DNA of 11,020 nt from Candidatus Methanodesulfokora sp. (GTDB taxonomy: Archaea; Korarchaeota; Korarchaeia; Korarchaeales; Korarchaeaceae): contig JAGDWR010000092.1 in the NCBI GenBank assembly GCA_023269865.1, positions 1 to 11,020 on the forward strand. Reading direction: 5' to 3'. Within the stretch, counting starts at the first letter, position 1. Each line of letters opens with the position of its first letter. Made by a program: the position numbers and the translations under genes. Below the pieces are notes generated by a model, which was given only the letters and a program-made list of their open reading frames with translations, did not search any database and was not told the origin of the DNA. Of the stretch, positions 1 to 6,382 are shown in pieces.

Positions 1-57
1 TATTTGATGGCTTATTAAGGTATTCCCTTGTTTTAAGTAATCAGCTATATTTTTATC

Positions 58-63
58 TTTATA
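58..63 (+). promoter_or_regulatory. TATA box of the TIM-barrel/transporter operon
   Basis: The sequence TTTATA is centred about 25 nt upstream of the ATG at 86, the normal distance from an archaeal TATA box to the transcription start. This implies a leaderless message beginning at or next to that ATG. No Shine-Dalgarno site precedes it. Positions 1-57 hold only AT-rich sequence with no gene I can support; one plus frame is open from the window edge to a TGA at 75-77, but that is too little to call. Confidence 0.5.
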
Positions 64-85
64 GAAAAACTTGCTGAAGATCAAA

Positions 86-769
86 ATGCCAAGACCAATG
101 GTCATATGCTCTGCTGAATTTCTGTGGGGAGTGGGACTTGGATCAGCTGTGAAAGCTCTTTCCTCGATGGACTGCGATGGAATATTCATACCAACAGATG
201 GGGCATTCTTTCCCAGCAGATTGGAAAGGGAGGATATATACACAATTAGCAGGGCGAAAAATAGGAAGATTATAGTGGGAACTCCAGAGAGGGATGTAAA
301 CATATCAAGCCAGAATCCTTACGTGTCAGAGGCATCGAAAAGAGCCGTCATGGAGGTTGCGTCCTTCTCAAAGATGATAGGATCTGATATCCTGGTGGTG
401 GATCCAGGATCGACTTATATAGAGAAGTATGCTGCCTTTGTAGAAATCAGGCGTCTCATTGAGAGAATAAAGCTGGAGGGCCTGAAGATATGCTTGAAGA
501 TCGGACAATTAGTGAATTCAGAGGATGATCTGAGATTTTTTGGAGATATAGATGTTGCTGCTGAGCTTCATGGGCCATGGAGGTCGTTTAGAAAGGTAGC
601 TGTTCTCATGTTCCAGGAGGAGATAGATGATAGAACTCTGAAGGAGTTGAAGAACAGAAGCTTCACTGGATATCTGGTCGTCAGACCAAGAACATTTAAA
701 TACGATTACAGCGGTTTAAAGCGCTTCCTCCCGAAGCTCATGTATAAGATCTACAGCACGTGGGGATAA
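86..769 (+). CDS. Degenerate TIM-barrel (xylose isomerase-like/AP endonuclease 2 family) protein
   Basis: A 227-residue protein that I place tentatively in the sugar-phosphate isomerase/epimerase-like TIM barrels. Early strands read like the family, and a region around residues 70-115 has the typical 'NISS...VMEVASFSKMIGSDILVVDPGS' run (given in parts), where family members have a helix followed by a strand ending in VHPG. Two positions that usually bind metal look replaced: the His of HPG is Asp, and the Glu after the next strand aligns with Lys in LKIGQ. The protein is also shorter than the usual 250-290 residues, so it may be a non-catalytic, ligand-binding barrel. I chose ATG 86 rather than the upstream in-frame TTG at 71, because a TATA box fits a leaderless start at 86 and neither start has a Shine-Dalgarno site. 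Its 3' end overlaps the following transporter gene, suggesting co-transcription. Confidence 0.55.
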   Translation: MPRPMVICSAEFLWGVGLGSAVKALSSMDCDGIFIPTDGAFFPSRLEREDIYTISRAKNRKIIVGTPERDVNISSQNPYVSEASKRAVMEVASFSKMIGSDILVVDPGSTYIEKYAAFVEIRRLIERIKLEGLKICLKIGQLVNSEDDLRFFGDIDVAAELHGPWRSFRKVAVLMFQEEIDDRTLKELKNRSFTGYLVVRPRTFKYDYSGLKRFLPKLMYKIYSTWG

Positions 770-2559
770 GCTTGAGGTATTCTGCTGTATTTCTTCTCTT
801 ATCAGCTGTCTACTTAATAGGCATGGCAACAGGAGTTCAAAGAACTGTCCTATCAGAGATATCTATCCAGTTATCTGGAGAAAATGCCCTTCTTCTCTTT
901 TTTCTCCCTCTGATCTCATTTGGATTCATGAAGGGTTTTATGGGAATACTGAGCGGCTGGATCATAGAGAAGAGCGGAAGCAGAAAATCTTTCATAGCTG
1001 GAGGAATACTGTATGCTGCGGGAGTAGCTATTTTAGTCACCAGCAGGGATGTAACAAGCCTTTTTCTGGGAAACATATTCGTGGGATCAGGGGAGGGAAT
1101 TGTCCACTCAACAGCATATTGCTTCTTATCATCTGAAAGAAGAGATGCCGGAGCTAAAATAGGGAGCATGGAGAGCTCTGTTTACTTTGGTTATGGAACT
1201 GGTGCCCTTTTTGCTGGGATAATTGCTTCATATCTCGGTCTGTTAAACTCCTTCTTTATATCCCTCCTAAGCTCTTTGACCAGCACTATAATAATGGCAA
1301 ATATAAGTGAAAGAAAGTTCCAAAAACTTGATTTTAAGGATAAGAGCTATAGTGTCTATAGAATTGGATTAAGAAGTAAAACTCTTGTTTCAACATATAT
1401 AGTAGCTCATGCTTCTAAGATGTCTGACTCCGTCATGTGGGGTTTCTATCCAATAATCCTGTCATCCCTCGGATTTTCAATGCCGGAGATAGGTCTAGTC
1501 CAAGCAATAATGATGATCTCATTCTCCAGCTCAATGCCTTTAGCTGGAAAGCTTTCAGATGCCATAGGAAGAAGAGGACCTCTTCTTCTGGGGCTCATGA
1601 TGAACATAATTGGTTTGATTGGTGTGGCCACGCTGACTGATTATGTGCTACAGCTTATTGTATCTGCTATGTTCGGCATAGGGTTGGGCCTTTACTATCC
1701 AATACTTCCAGCCATGACAGCAGACTCTGTTCCGGAGGAAGCAAGATCGAAAGCTCTTGGGTTATACAGGGGATTCAGAGATTCTGGATATGCTACTGGA
1801 GCCATAATTGCCGGGCTTATAGCTTCATACTCGCTCAAGGGAACCTTTTTTGTCATGTCATTTTTGCTTCTATTGGTTTTTGCACTTAGCGTTTTTGTTG
1901 TAAAAGAGACAAGGCCCATATGGGCCACATATGAGCTACACCTACACCACACGGATCTTCTTGTTAAGGCTGCATTTGAGTTTGAGAATGCCCTGAACTT
2001 ACTTCACGACAACAGGATAGATGAATTTGAGAAAAAAGGTTATATGATAAAGGACTATGAGAGAGAAGCTGATAGATATAGGAGGGAGATGGATAGAGTT
2101 ATTTATGATAGCGTGCTCAGCAGAGACAGAGAGGATCTGCTAAAGCTGGCATCCAGAACTGACAGATCAATAGCATATATTCTGGGAGCTTTTAGGAGGC
2201 TCAATCTTGCGAAAGACAGGGTGCCTGATAGCATAAAGGACAAAATGCCTGAAATGGGGAGAAAAATAAGAGAGGGAGCAGAGCTCCTCAGAAGCGCTGT
2301 GAGAAATATGAAGGATTACCCGGAAAGTGCAATGAGATCTCTAGAGGAGCTTGATAGAGTGGAGCATGAGTACGATGTTCTTCACAGCGAGCTTCTAGGT
2401 ATAATTGTTAGGGAAAGAGAGCTATTAGATCCGGTATCCGCAATAATGTTGATGTATTTCATAGAGTTTTGTGAGAGCTCGGTGGATCTCATGCAGGATG
2501 CAGGAGATATTATAAGGTTGATAATATCAAAACATGCAATCTGGCCATCCGAAATCTAA
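760..2559 (+). CDS. MFS transporter fused to a C-terminal PhoU-like (DUF47) domain
   Basis: A 599-residue membrane protein in two parts. Residues 1-380 form a major facilitator permease: about 12 hydrophobic segments in two halves, each with the loop motif A between its second and third helix (GWIIEKSGSRKS near 66-77, GKLSDAIGRRG at 263-273). Residues 386-599 have no membrane segments and are helical and highly charged. They carry two ExxxD motifs (EREAD at 434-438, EHEYD at 535-539) and an ending ESSVDLMQDAGDIIR like PhoU/DUF47 proteins, which bind metal and control phosphate uptake. I infer an anion, possibly phosphate, carrier with a built-in cytosolic regulator; the substrate cannot be read from sequence. 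The GTG at 760 overlaps the upstream gene by 10 nt. A TTG at 772 is an alternative start and only weak ribosome-site sequence (GGGGAT) lies nearby. The stop codon directly abuts that of the convergent gene. Confidence 0.85.
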   Translation: MGISLRYSAVFLLLSAVYLIGMATGVQRTVLSEISIQLSGENALLLFFLPLISFGFMKGFMGILSGWIIEKSGSRKSFIAGGILYAAGVAILVTSRDVTSLFLGNIFVGSGEGIVHSTAYCFLSSERRDAGAKIGSMESSVYFGYGTGALFAGIIASYLGLLNSFFISLLSSLTSTIIMANISERKFQKLDFKDKSYSVYRIGLRSKTLVSTYIVAHASKMSDSVMWGFYPIILSSLGFSMPEIGLVQAIMMISFSSSMPLAGKLSDAIGRRGPLLLGLMMNIIGLIGVATLTDYVLQLIVSAMFGIGLGLYYPILPAMTADSVPEEARSKALGLYRGFRDSGYATGAIIAGLIASYSLKGTFFVMSFLLLLVFALSVFVVKETRPIWATYELHLHHTDLLVKAAFEFENALNLLHDNRIDEFEKKGYMIKDYEREADRYRREMDRVIYDSVLSRDREDLLKLASRTDRSIAYILGAFRRLNLAKDRVPDSIKDKMPEMGRKIREGAELLRSAVRNMKDYPESAMRSLEELDRVEHEYDVLHSELLGIIVRERELLDPVSAIMLMYFIEFCESSVDLMQDAGDIIRLIISKHAIWPSEI

Positions 2560-3306
2560 TCATATACCTATTTCCTGTATGTCCCATCCCTTTATTACCT
2601 TCTTCAGCTCCTCAGCCATCCTGGAGACCAGCTCCTGGATGAATCTCCTGGATGTCTCAGCATCAGGTATGTATGCCTTGTCATCCCTATCGTATATCAG
2701 CACTGATCCAGGAGCGGGTACTGGCTCTATTCCCTTAACAGTGTAGTAAATTTGATCACTGAGCTCCTCTTCATTCTTCACAAGGGAGCTGTCTATGGCA
2801 ATTATTGCTGCCGTCTCCTCAGTGCCAGCATGCCCGCCAACAGAACCGAACATCTCCTTTGATAGCTCCTCACCGTATATCCACCAGTTCACAATCACGC
2901 TCTTCACTCCATCCTCCCTCCAAGCCTCCTTGCATGCCTCTGATATTGCATCAAGATGATCCCTTGATCCATGACCGTTCAATATGATCACTTTGTCCAG
3001 ACCGTTGCTGGCCAAGCCCTTCATCAGATCCTTTATCAATCCCTTCAAAGTCTCCTTTCCTATGCTTATGGATCCTGGATATCCAAGAAGGGAGTGAACA
3101 ACGCCGTATGGAACGGCTGGAGCTATCAATGCATTTAGTTTTGATGCGAGGAGCTCAGCTAAGTGTTGTGGTATGATGAAATCTGTCCCCAAGGGAAGAT
3201 GAGGTCCATGAGCCTCCAAAACTCCGACGGGCAGTATTGCTATGTCTGTCTCCTCAGCGGCCTCCTGGAACTCCCTCCAGGACATGAGCCAGATCTCTCT
3301 TTTCAT
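2560..3306 (-). CDS. Creatininase-family metal-dependent amidohydrolase
   Basis: A 248-residue cytosolic hydrolase of the creatininase family, near the family's usual length. Metal-binding motifs are present in order: LPVGVLEAHGPHLPLGTD at 25-42 (Glu31, His33 and Asp42 as expected ligands), NGHG at 110-113, and GGHAGTEETA at 157-166 (His159 and a following Glu). Known members include bacterial creatininase and archaeal ArfB, a formamide hydrolase of riboflavin/F420 synthesis; sequence reading alone cannot assign this one to either substrate. The ATG overlaps the TGA of the upstream NTPase gene (ATGA at 3303-3306), and AAGGTG lies 5 nt before it, so the two are translationally coupled. The shared operon suggests a pathway with the NTPase. 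The gene ends with no gap against the transporter on the other strand. Confidence 0.88.
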   Translation of the reverse strand: MKREIWLMSWREFQEAAEETDIAILPVGVLEAHGPHLPLGTDFIIPQHLAELLASKLNALIAPAVPYGVVHSLLGYPGSISIGKETLKGLIKDLMKGLASNGLDKVIILNGHGSRDHLDAISEACKEAWREDGVKSVIVNWWIYGEELSKEMFGSVGGHAGTEETAAIIAIDSSLVKNEEELSDQIYYTVKGIEPVPAPGSVLIYDRDDKAYIPDAETSRRFIQELVSRMAEELKKVIKGWDIQEIGI

Positions 3307-4628
3307 GCCCCCACCTTCTTCAGGAATTCATCTATAACATCTTCCAAGTTTGGCCTTCCTATCTCCTGAAGCTCATATTTTACATGGACAGTTGGCTTGT
3401 TCAGCTTGAGATATCTCCCAAGATCCGTTGGTGTTCCCAATATCACAGAATCTGCTGGTATCCTGTTTATTGTCTCCTCCAGTTCCTTCATCTGCTGGGC
3501 TCCATATCCAACCGCAGGCAGGACCTCCCTCAGATGCTGATATTTCATGTAAGTCTCCTTTATTGATCCAACAGCATAAGGCCTTGGATCAACTATCTCC
3601 CTCGCTCCAAGCTTTCTAGCCACAAGATACCCAGCTCCATATCCCATATCCCCATGAGTTACTGTTGGCCCATCCTCGACTACGACAACCTTTTTTCCTA
3701 TGACTAGATCTGGTTCCATCACGCTATATGGTATTGCAGCCTCTATTATCGTTGCCCTTGGATTCACTGACCTTATGTTCTCCATCAGCTTTATTATTGA
3801 GTTTCTGTCTGCTGTATCAACCTTGCTCACTATAACTACATCAGCACACCTTATGTTTACACTCCCAGGCCAGTAAGTAAGCTCATGACCCAGTCTAAGT
3901 GGATCTGCTACTGTTATCCAAAGATCTGGCTTATAGAATGGGAAATCATTGTTGCCACCATCCCAGAGTATCACATCTGCTTCCTCCTCGGCTTTTCTCA
4001 GTATCTTCTCATAATCCACGCCTGCGTAAACAATATTCCCCATTTTTATATGAGGCTCGTAGTCCTCTCTCTCCTCTATCGTTGTTTTATGCCTCTCTAG
4101 ATCCTCAAGACTCTCAAATCTCTGGACAACTTGCTCCCTTAAATCACCATATGGCATCGGATGCCTCACGACCACAACTTTCAGCCCTCTGCTCCTCAGA
4201 ATAGAGGACACCCTCCTGCTTGTAGGGCTCTTTCCAGCGCCAGTTCTAACAGCAGTAACAGCTATTACAGGTTTTTTTGATTTTATCATCGTGCTTTTTG
4301 GCCCAAGTAACATGAAATCAGCTCCATTTGCCTGGGCTATTGCAGCTCTCTCCATTATGTACTGATGGCTCACATCGCTGTAGGAAAAGACCACTAGATC
4401 GATGTTCTCCCTCCTTATTATCTCCGGGAGATCCTCCTCAGGAAGTATGGGTATGCCATCTGGATACAGCTTTCCTGCGAGCTCTGGTGGATATTTTCTC
4501 CCCCATATGTTTGGAAGCTGAGCTGCTGTGAAGGCAACAACCTTATAATCAGGATTATCCCTGAAGAACACGTTGAAGTTGTGGAAATCTCTTCCAGCTG
4601 CCCCCAATATGACGACTCTTCTGGCCAT
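3303..4628 (-). CDS. COG2403-type P-loop NTPase, cyclic 2,3-diphosphoglycerate synthetase-related
   Basis: A 441-residue soluble protein. It opens with a nucleotide-binding-like stretch (MARRVVILGAAGRDFHNFN), then a P-loop variant RTGAGKSPTSR near 128-138, a DGGNND motif near 223-228 and a GTPase-like SKVDTAD near 268-274. This arrangement and length match the archaeal group containing cyclic 2,3-diphosphoglycerate synthetase of thermophilic methanogens, which closes 2,3-bisphosphoglycerate into its cyclic form using ATP. Many non-methanogen relatives have no proven substrate, so the specific reaction is uncertain. The start is set by GAGGTG at 4636-4641, seven nt upstream of ATG 4628; an upstream in-frame TTG at 4652 would lie beyond that site and is unlikely. 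It is the first gene of a two-gene operon with the creatininase-family gene. Confidence 0.85.
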   Translation of the reverse strand: MARRVVILGAAGRDFHNFNVFFRDNPDYKVVAFTAAQLPNIWGRKYPPELAGKLYPDGIPILPEEDLPEIIRRENIDLVVFSYSDVSHQYIMERAAIAQANGADFMLLGPKSTMIKSKKPVIAVTAVRTGAGKSPTSRRVSSILRSRGLKVVVVRHPMPYGDLREQVVQRFESLEDLERHKTTIEEREDYEPHIKMGNIVYAGVDYEKILRKAEEEADVILWDGGNNDFPFYKPDLWITVADPLRLGHELTYWPGSVNIRCADVVIVSKVDTADRNSIIKLMENIRSVNPRATIIEAAIPYSVMEPDLVIGKKVVVVEDGPTVTHGDMGYGAGYLVARKLGAREIVDPRPYAVGSIKETYMKYQHLREVLPAVGYGAQQMKELEETINRIPADSVILGTPTDLGRYLKLNKPTVHVKYELQEIGRPNLEDVIDEFLKKVGA

Positions 4629-4635
4629 AATAGGA

Positions 4636-4641
4636 CACCTC
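4636..4641 (-). promoter_or_regulatory. Shine-Dalgarno site fixing the NTPase start
   Basis: On the minus strand this reads GAGGTG, complementary to the archaeal 16S rRNA 3' end, and sits 7 nt before the ATG at 4628. It rules in favour of that start over the TTG at 4652. Confidence 0.75.
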
Positions 4642-4663
4642 TGTACACACAACTAGATCCTCA

Positions 4664-4675
4664 AAAACTTTAACA
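4664..4675. promoter_or_regulatory. Shared AT-rich promoter element between NTPase operon and thiL
   Basis: On the plus strand CTTTAA (4668-4673) is centred about 27 nt before the thiL ATG at 4698, giving a leaderless start. On the minus strand the same bases read TTAAAG followed by a T-run, placed suitably for a short-leader transcript that carries the GAGGTG site of the NTPase gene. One element may therefore serve both directions of this 69-nt divergent gap. The minus-strand assignment is the weaker of the two. Confidence 0.4.
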
Positions 4676-4697
4676 TCAGCCTCATGATCTATTCTTT

Positions 4698-5669
4698 ATG
4701 CCATTTACTCAGATGGATCTAATACATTTCATAACTATGACAGTTAGAAGTGATCCGGAAAACCTGCTTCAGATAGGAAGGGATGATGCTGCAGCAAAGA
4801 TGCTTAAGGAGGGAATTTACATCTTTAAGAGCGATATGGTGACTGAGTCGGCTGATCTATTGCCAGGAATGACCTTAAGAGATCTTGCAAGGAAATGTGT
4901 TGTGAACAATATCTCAGATCTTGCATCAAAGGGGGCTTATCCTGTCGCATTTCTCGCCTCAATAGGGCTTCCAAAGGGAATAGACATGAGCTCAGCAAAG
5001 GAGATAATTTTTGGATTGGAGAATGGTGTGAGAGAATATGGAACACATCTAGTTGGAGGAGATATATCCATGGCAAAGGAGGTTATGATAGACGGATCTG
5101 CAATTGGGAGAGTTCACAAAAGCCTTATAGCCAGATCAGGAGCTCAACCGGGACATGATGTCTATGTAACTGGTGAGTTCGGCCTCACCTGGTTGGGCTA
5201 TAAGATACTTTTGGATGGAATGGATGTAGATGAGCCGTTCAGGCAGAAGGCTTTGAGCTCTGTTTATAGGCCGAATGCCCAGCTTAAACAGGGGTTATTG
5301 CTATCAGAGATAGGCAGAATAAGCTCCTCCACAGATAGCAGTGACGGGCTATACTGGTCCCTCAGATATATAGCTGAGTCGAGCGATGTGGGCATATTGG
5401 TTGAGGAAATTCCGATAAGCAGAGAACTTGCTGATTTCCTAGCTTCAAGAGGAATTGATTGTTCAGAGGCCGCCTTTTACGGAGGAGAGGAGTTTAACCT
5501 AGTTTTCACCGCTCCGCATGAGGAAAGAAAGGAGATAGAGGATAAATTTATGGAGAACAAATTCTTCCTGAAGAGGATAGGAAAGGTCATTAGCAAGAGG
5601 GGGGTTTTCCTAAGAAAAGGGGATAAAACTGTTGAATTGAGTGAAAAGGGATGGATTCACTCCTTTTAA
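4698..5669 (+). CDS. thiL: Thiamine-monophosphate kinase (AIR synthase-like fold)
   Basis: A 323-residue enzyme expected to phosphorylate thiamine monophosphate to thiamine diphosphate with ATP, the last step of cofactor synthesis. The motifs lie in family order: GRDDAA at 27-32 (usual GDDAA), a strand ending SDMVTE at 45-50, NNISDLASKGA at 70-80, LVGGDIS at 118-124, DSSDGL at 213-218 and GGEEFNL at 262-268 (usual GGEDYEL). Length is normal for ThiL. The slightly altered first, fourth and last motifs leave room for a ThiL-like paralogue with another substrate. ATG 4698 is favoured because a TATA-like CTTTAA is about 27 nt upstream; ATG 4713 is an alternative without better support. The gene is alone on its strand, divergent from the NTPase operon and convergent with the next gene 5 bp away. 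Confidence 0.85.
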   Translation: MPFTQMDLIHFITMTVRSDPENLLQIGRDDAAAKMLKEGIYIFKSDMVTESADLLPGMTLRDLARKCVVNNISDLASKGAYPVAFLASIGLPKGIDMSSAKEIIFGLENGVREYGTHLVGGDISMAKEVMIDGSAIGRVHKSLIARSGAQPGHDVYVTGEFGLTWLGYKILLDGMDVDEPFRQKALSSVYRPNAQLKQGLLLSEIGRISSSTDSSDGLYWSLRYIAESSDVGILVEEIPISRELADFLASRGIDCSEAAFYGGEEFNLVFTAPHEERKEIEDKFMENKFFLKRIGKVISKRGVFLRKGDKTVELSEKGWIHSF

Positions 5670-5674
5670 TAGTT

Positions 5675-6034
5675 TCAGGCTTTTTCTATTCTCACTTTCT
5701 CTCCGGTTTTAGCTGCAGCTATTATCTCCAGGCCCTCCCTAACTAAGCCCAATCTAGTAGCCCTGATCCCCAGCTTTATGTCCTTCAGGGCTATTATCAC
5801 CATTTTTTTCTCCACATTCATCCCAACTTCCCCGGATTTCAGCTGACTAGTCATTCCCTCAAGATTTCCCTCTATGTCAACTGAGATGTAAACTGCATCA
5901 CCAGCGTTGACCACTATTCCCTCAAGAGGAAGGCTCATTGCTATCCTCTCGGATGTGAGGGGGGATAAGTATCTCAGAAGGGATACAACAGCCCTTCCTG
6001 ATGATGTCACTATCGCTATTCTGTATTCCTCCAT
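5675..6034 (-). CDS. Cyclophilin-like fold protein (TM1367/COG2164 type)
   Basis: A 119-residue, mostly beta-strand protein. It resembles the small cyclophilin-like proteins typified by Thermotoga TM1367: a strand-rich N-terminus, then DAVYISVDIEGN (46-57), an LKSGEVGMNVEKKMVIIAL stretch (65-83) where family members have a 'GDVGYWPPGKAL' element, and a C-terminal EGLEIIAAAKTGEKVRI (100-116). The aromatic/proline signature of that central element is changed here, so membership is a recognised pattern rather than a certainty. The molecular role of the family is unknown, and prolyl isomerase activity should not be assumed. The ATG lies 15 nt after the S25e stop codon, with GAGAGGG overlapping that stop as a rather distant ribosome site, so it is probably co-transcribed with S25e. 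Confidence 0.65.
   Translation of the reverse strand: MEEYRIAIVTSSGRAVVSLLRYLSPLTSERIAMSLPLEGIVVNAGDAVYISVDIEGNLEGMTSQLKSGEVGMNVEKKMVIIALKDIKLGIRATRLGLVREGLEIIAAAKTGEKVRIEKA
5680..5690 (+). terminator. Possible oligo-T termination site for thiL
   Basis: A TTTTT run at 5681-5685 lies shortly after the thiL stop codon, inside the 3' end of the convergent gene. Archaeal RNA polymerase often terminates at such T-rich tracts without a hairpin. No stem-loop was seen. Confidence 0.25.
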
Positions 6035-6049
6035 CCTTAAACGACCCTC

Positions 6050-6289
6050 TCAGGACTCAACTCCCCTGTATATCTTGAGCTTTGAGTTTCCATTTACATA
6101 TACAACAACTCCTTCCCTCTCCAGCTCTCTGAGAACCCTCTTCGCAACACTCACCTTTATCCCATAGCTCTCAGCTAAGCTCTGCGGGGTCACAGCTTTT
6201 GCCCTCCTCAGGGCTTTTTTCATCTCGTCCAGCATGTCCTGAGTAACTTCTACAGATCTAACTATTTTCTCCTTTTGTTTCTCGCTCAT
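6050..6289 (-). CDS. rps25e: Small ribosomal subunit protein S25e (short form)
   Basis: A 79-residue winged-helix protein of the small ribosomal subunit. The core matches archaeal S25e: a basic helix, then ITP/VTP-type VTPQSLAESYGIKVSVAKRV (38-57) forming the helix-turn-helix part, then LRELEREGVV and a final strand ending KLKIYRG. S25e sits in the head of the small subunit in eukaryotes. The lysine-rich N-terminal tail of about 30 residues common in crenarchaeal S25e is absent, and an in-frame TGA upstream with no start between shows it is not merely mis-started. GAGGTG at 6295-6300 lies 5 nt before the ATG. It leads an operon with the cyclophilin-like gene. A stand-alone winged-helix regulator is a less likely alternative. 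Confidence 0.85.
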   Translation of the reverse strand: MSEKQKEKIVRSVEVTQDMLDEMKKALRRAKAVTPQSLAESYGIKVSVAKRVLRELEREGVVVYVNGNSKLKIYRGVES

Positions 6290-6331
6290 TGGAACACCTC
6301 TTCGAGGCGATAAAGCGGAACCTCATAAACC

Positions 6332-6339
6332 TATTTAAG
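6332..6339 (-). promoter_or_regulatory. TATA box of the S25e operon
   Basis: The minus strand reads CTTAAATA, with purine-rich sequence just upstream as expected for the TFB recognition element. The predicted transcription start is near 6310, giving a leader of about 20 nt that includes the GAGGTG ribosome site. A second AT-rich hexamer about 10 bases farther upstream (GTTAAATA) is an alternative. Confidence 0.45.
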
Positions 6340-6365
6340 TTCTCTATTTAACTATTGCGGAGTTA

Positions 6366-6375
6366 TAATAAAAAT
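6366..6375 (-). terminator. T-rich terminator candidate after the coiled-coil gene
   Basis: Just beyond the coiled-coil stop codon the minus strand reads TATTTTTATT, a T-rich tract of the type at which archaeal RNA polymerase stops. It lies in the 93-nt gap before S25e, which has its own promoter. Confidence 0.35.
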
Positions 6376-6382
6376 ATGAAAC

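Noticed and set aside
1..57. A possible gene ending at the left edge.
   Set aside because: One plus frame stops at 16-18 and another is open to 77, but fewer than 26 codons are visible and nothing is recognisable.
71..85. A TTG start for the TIM-barrel gene.
   Set aside because: It has no Shine-Dalgarno site, and the TATA box spacing points to the ATG at 86.
837..1169. A 110-codon minus-strand ORF inside the transporter gene.
   Set aside because: It runs opposite well-supported membrane-helix coding sequence and lacks a family-like protein pattern.
1913..1926. A perfect 14-bp palindrome (GGCCCATATGGGCC) lying at the junction of the transporter and PhoU-like domains.
   Set aside because: A 14-bp palindrome is expected about once per 16 kb by chance, it is in coding sequence (encoding the RPIWA stretch), and no repeat or mobile-element edge accompanies it.
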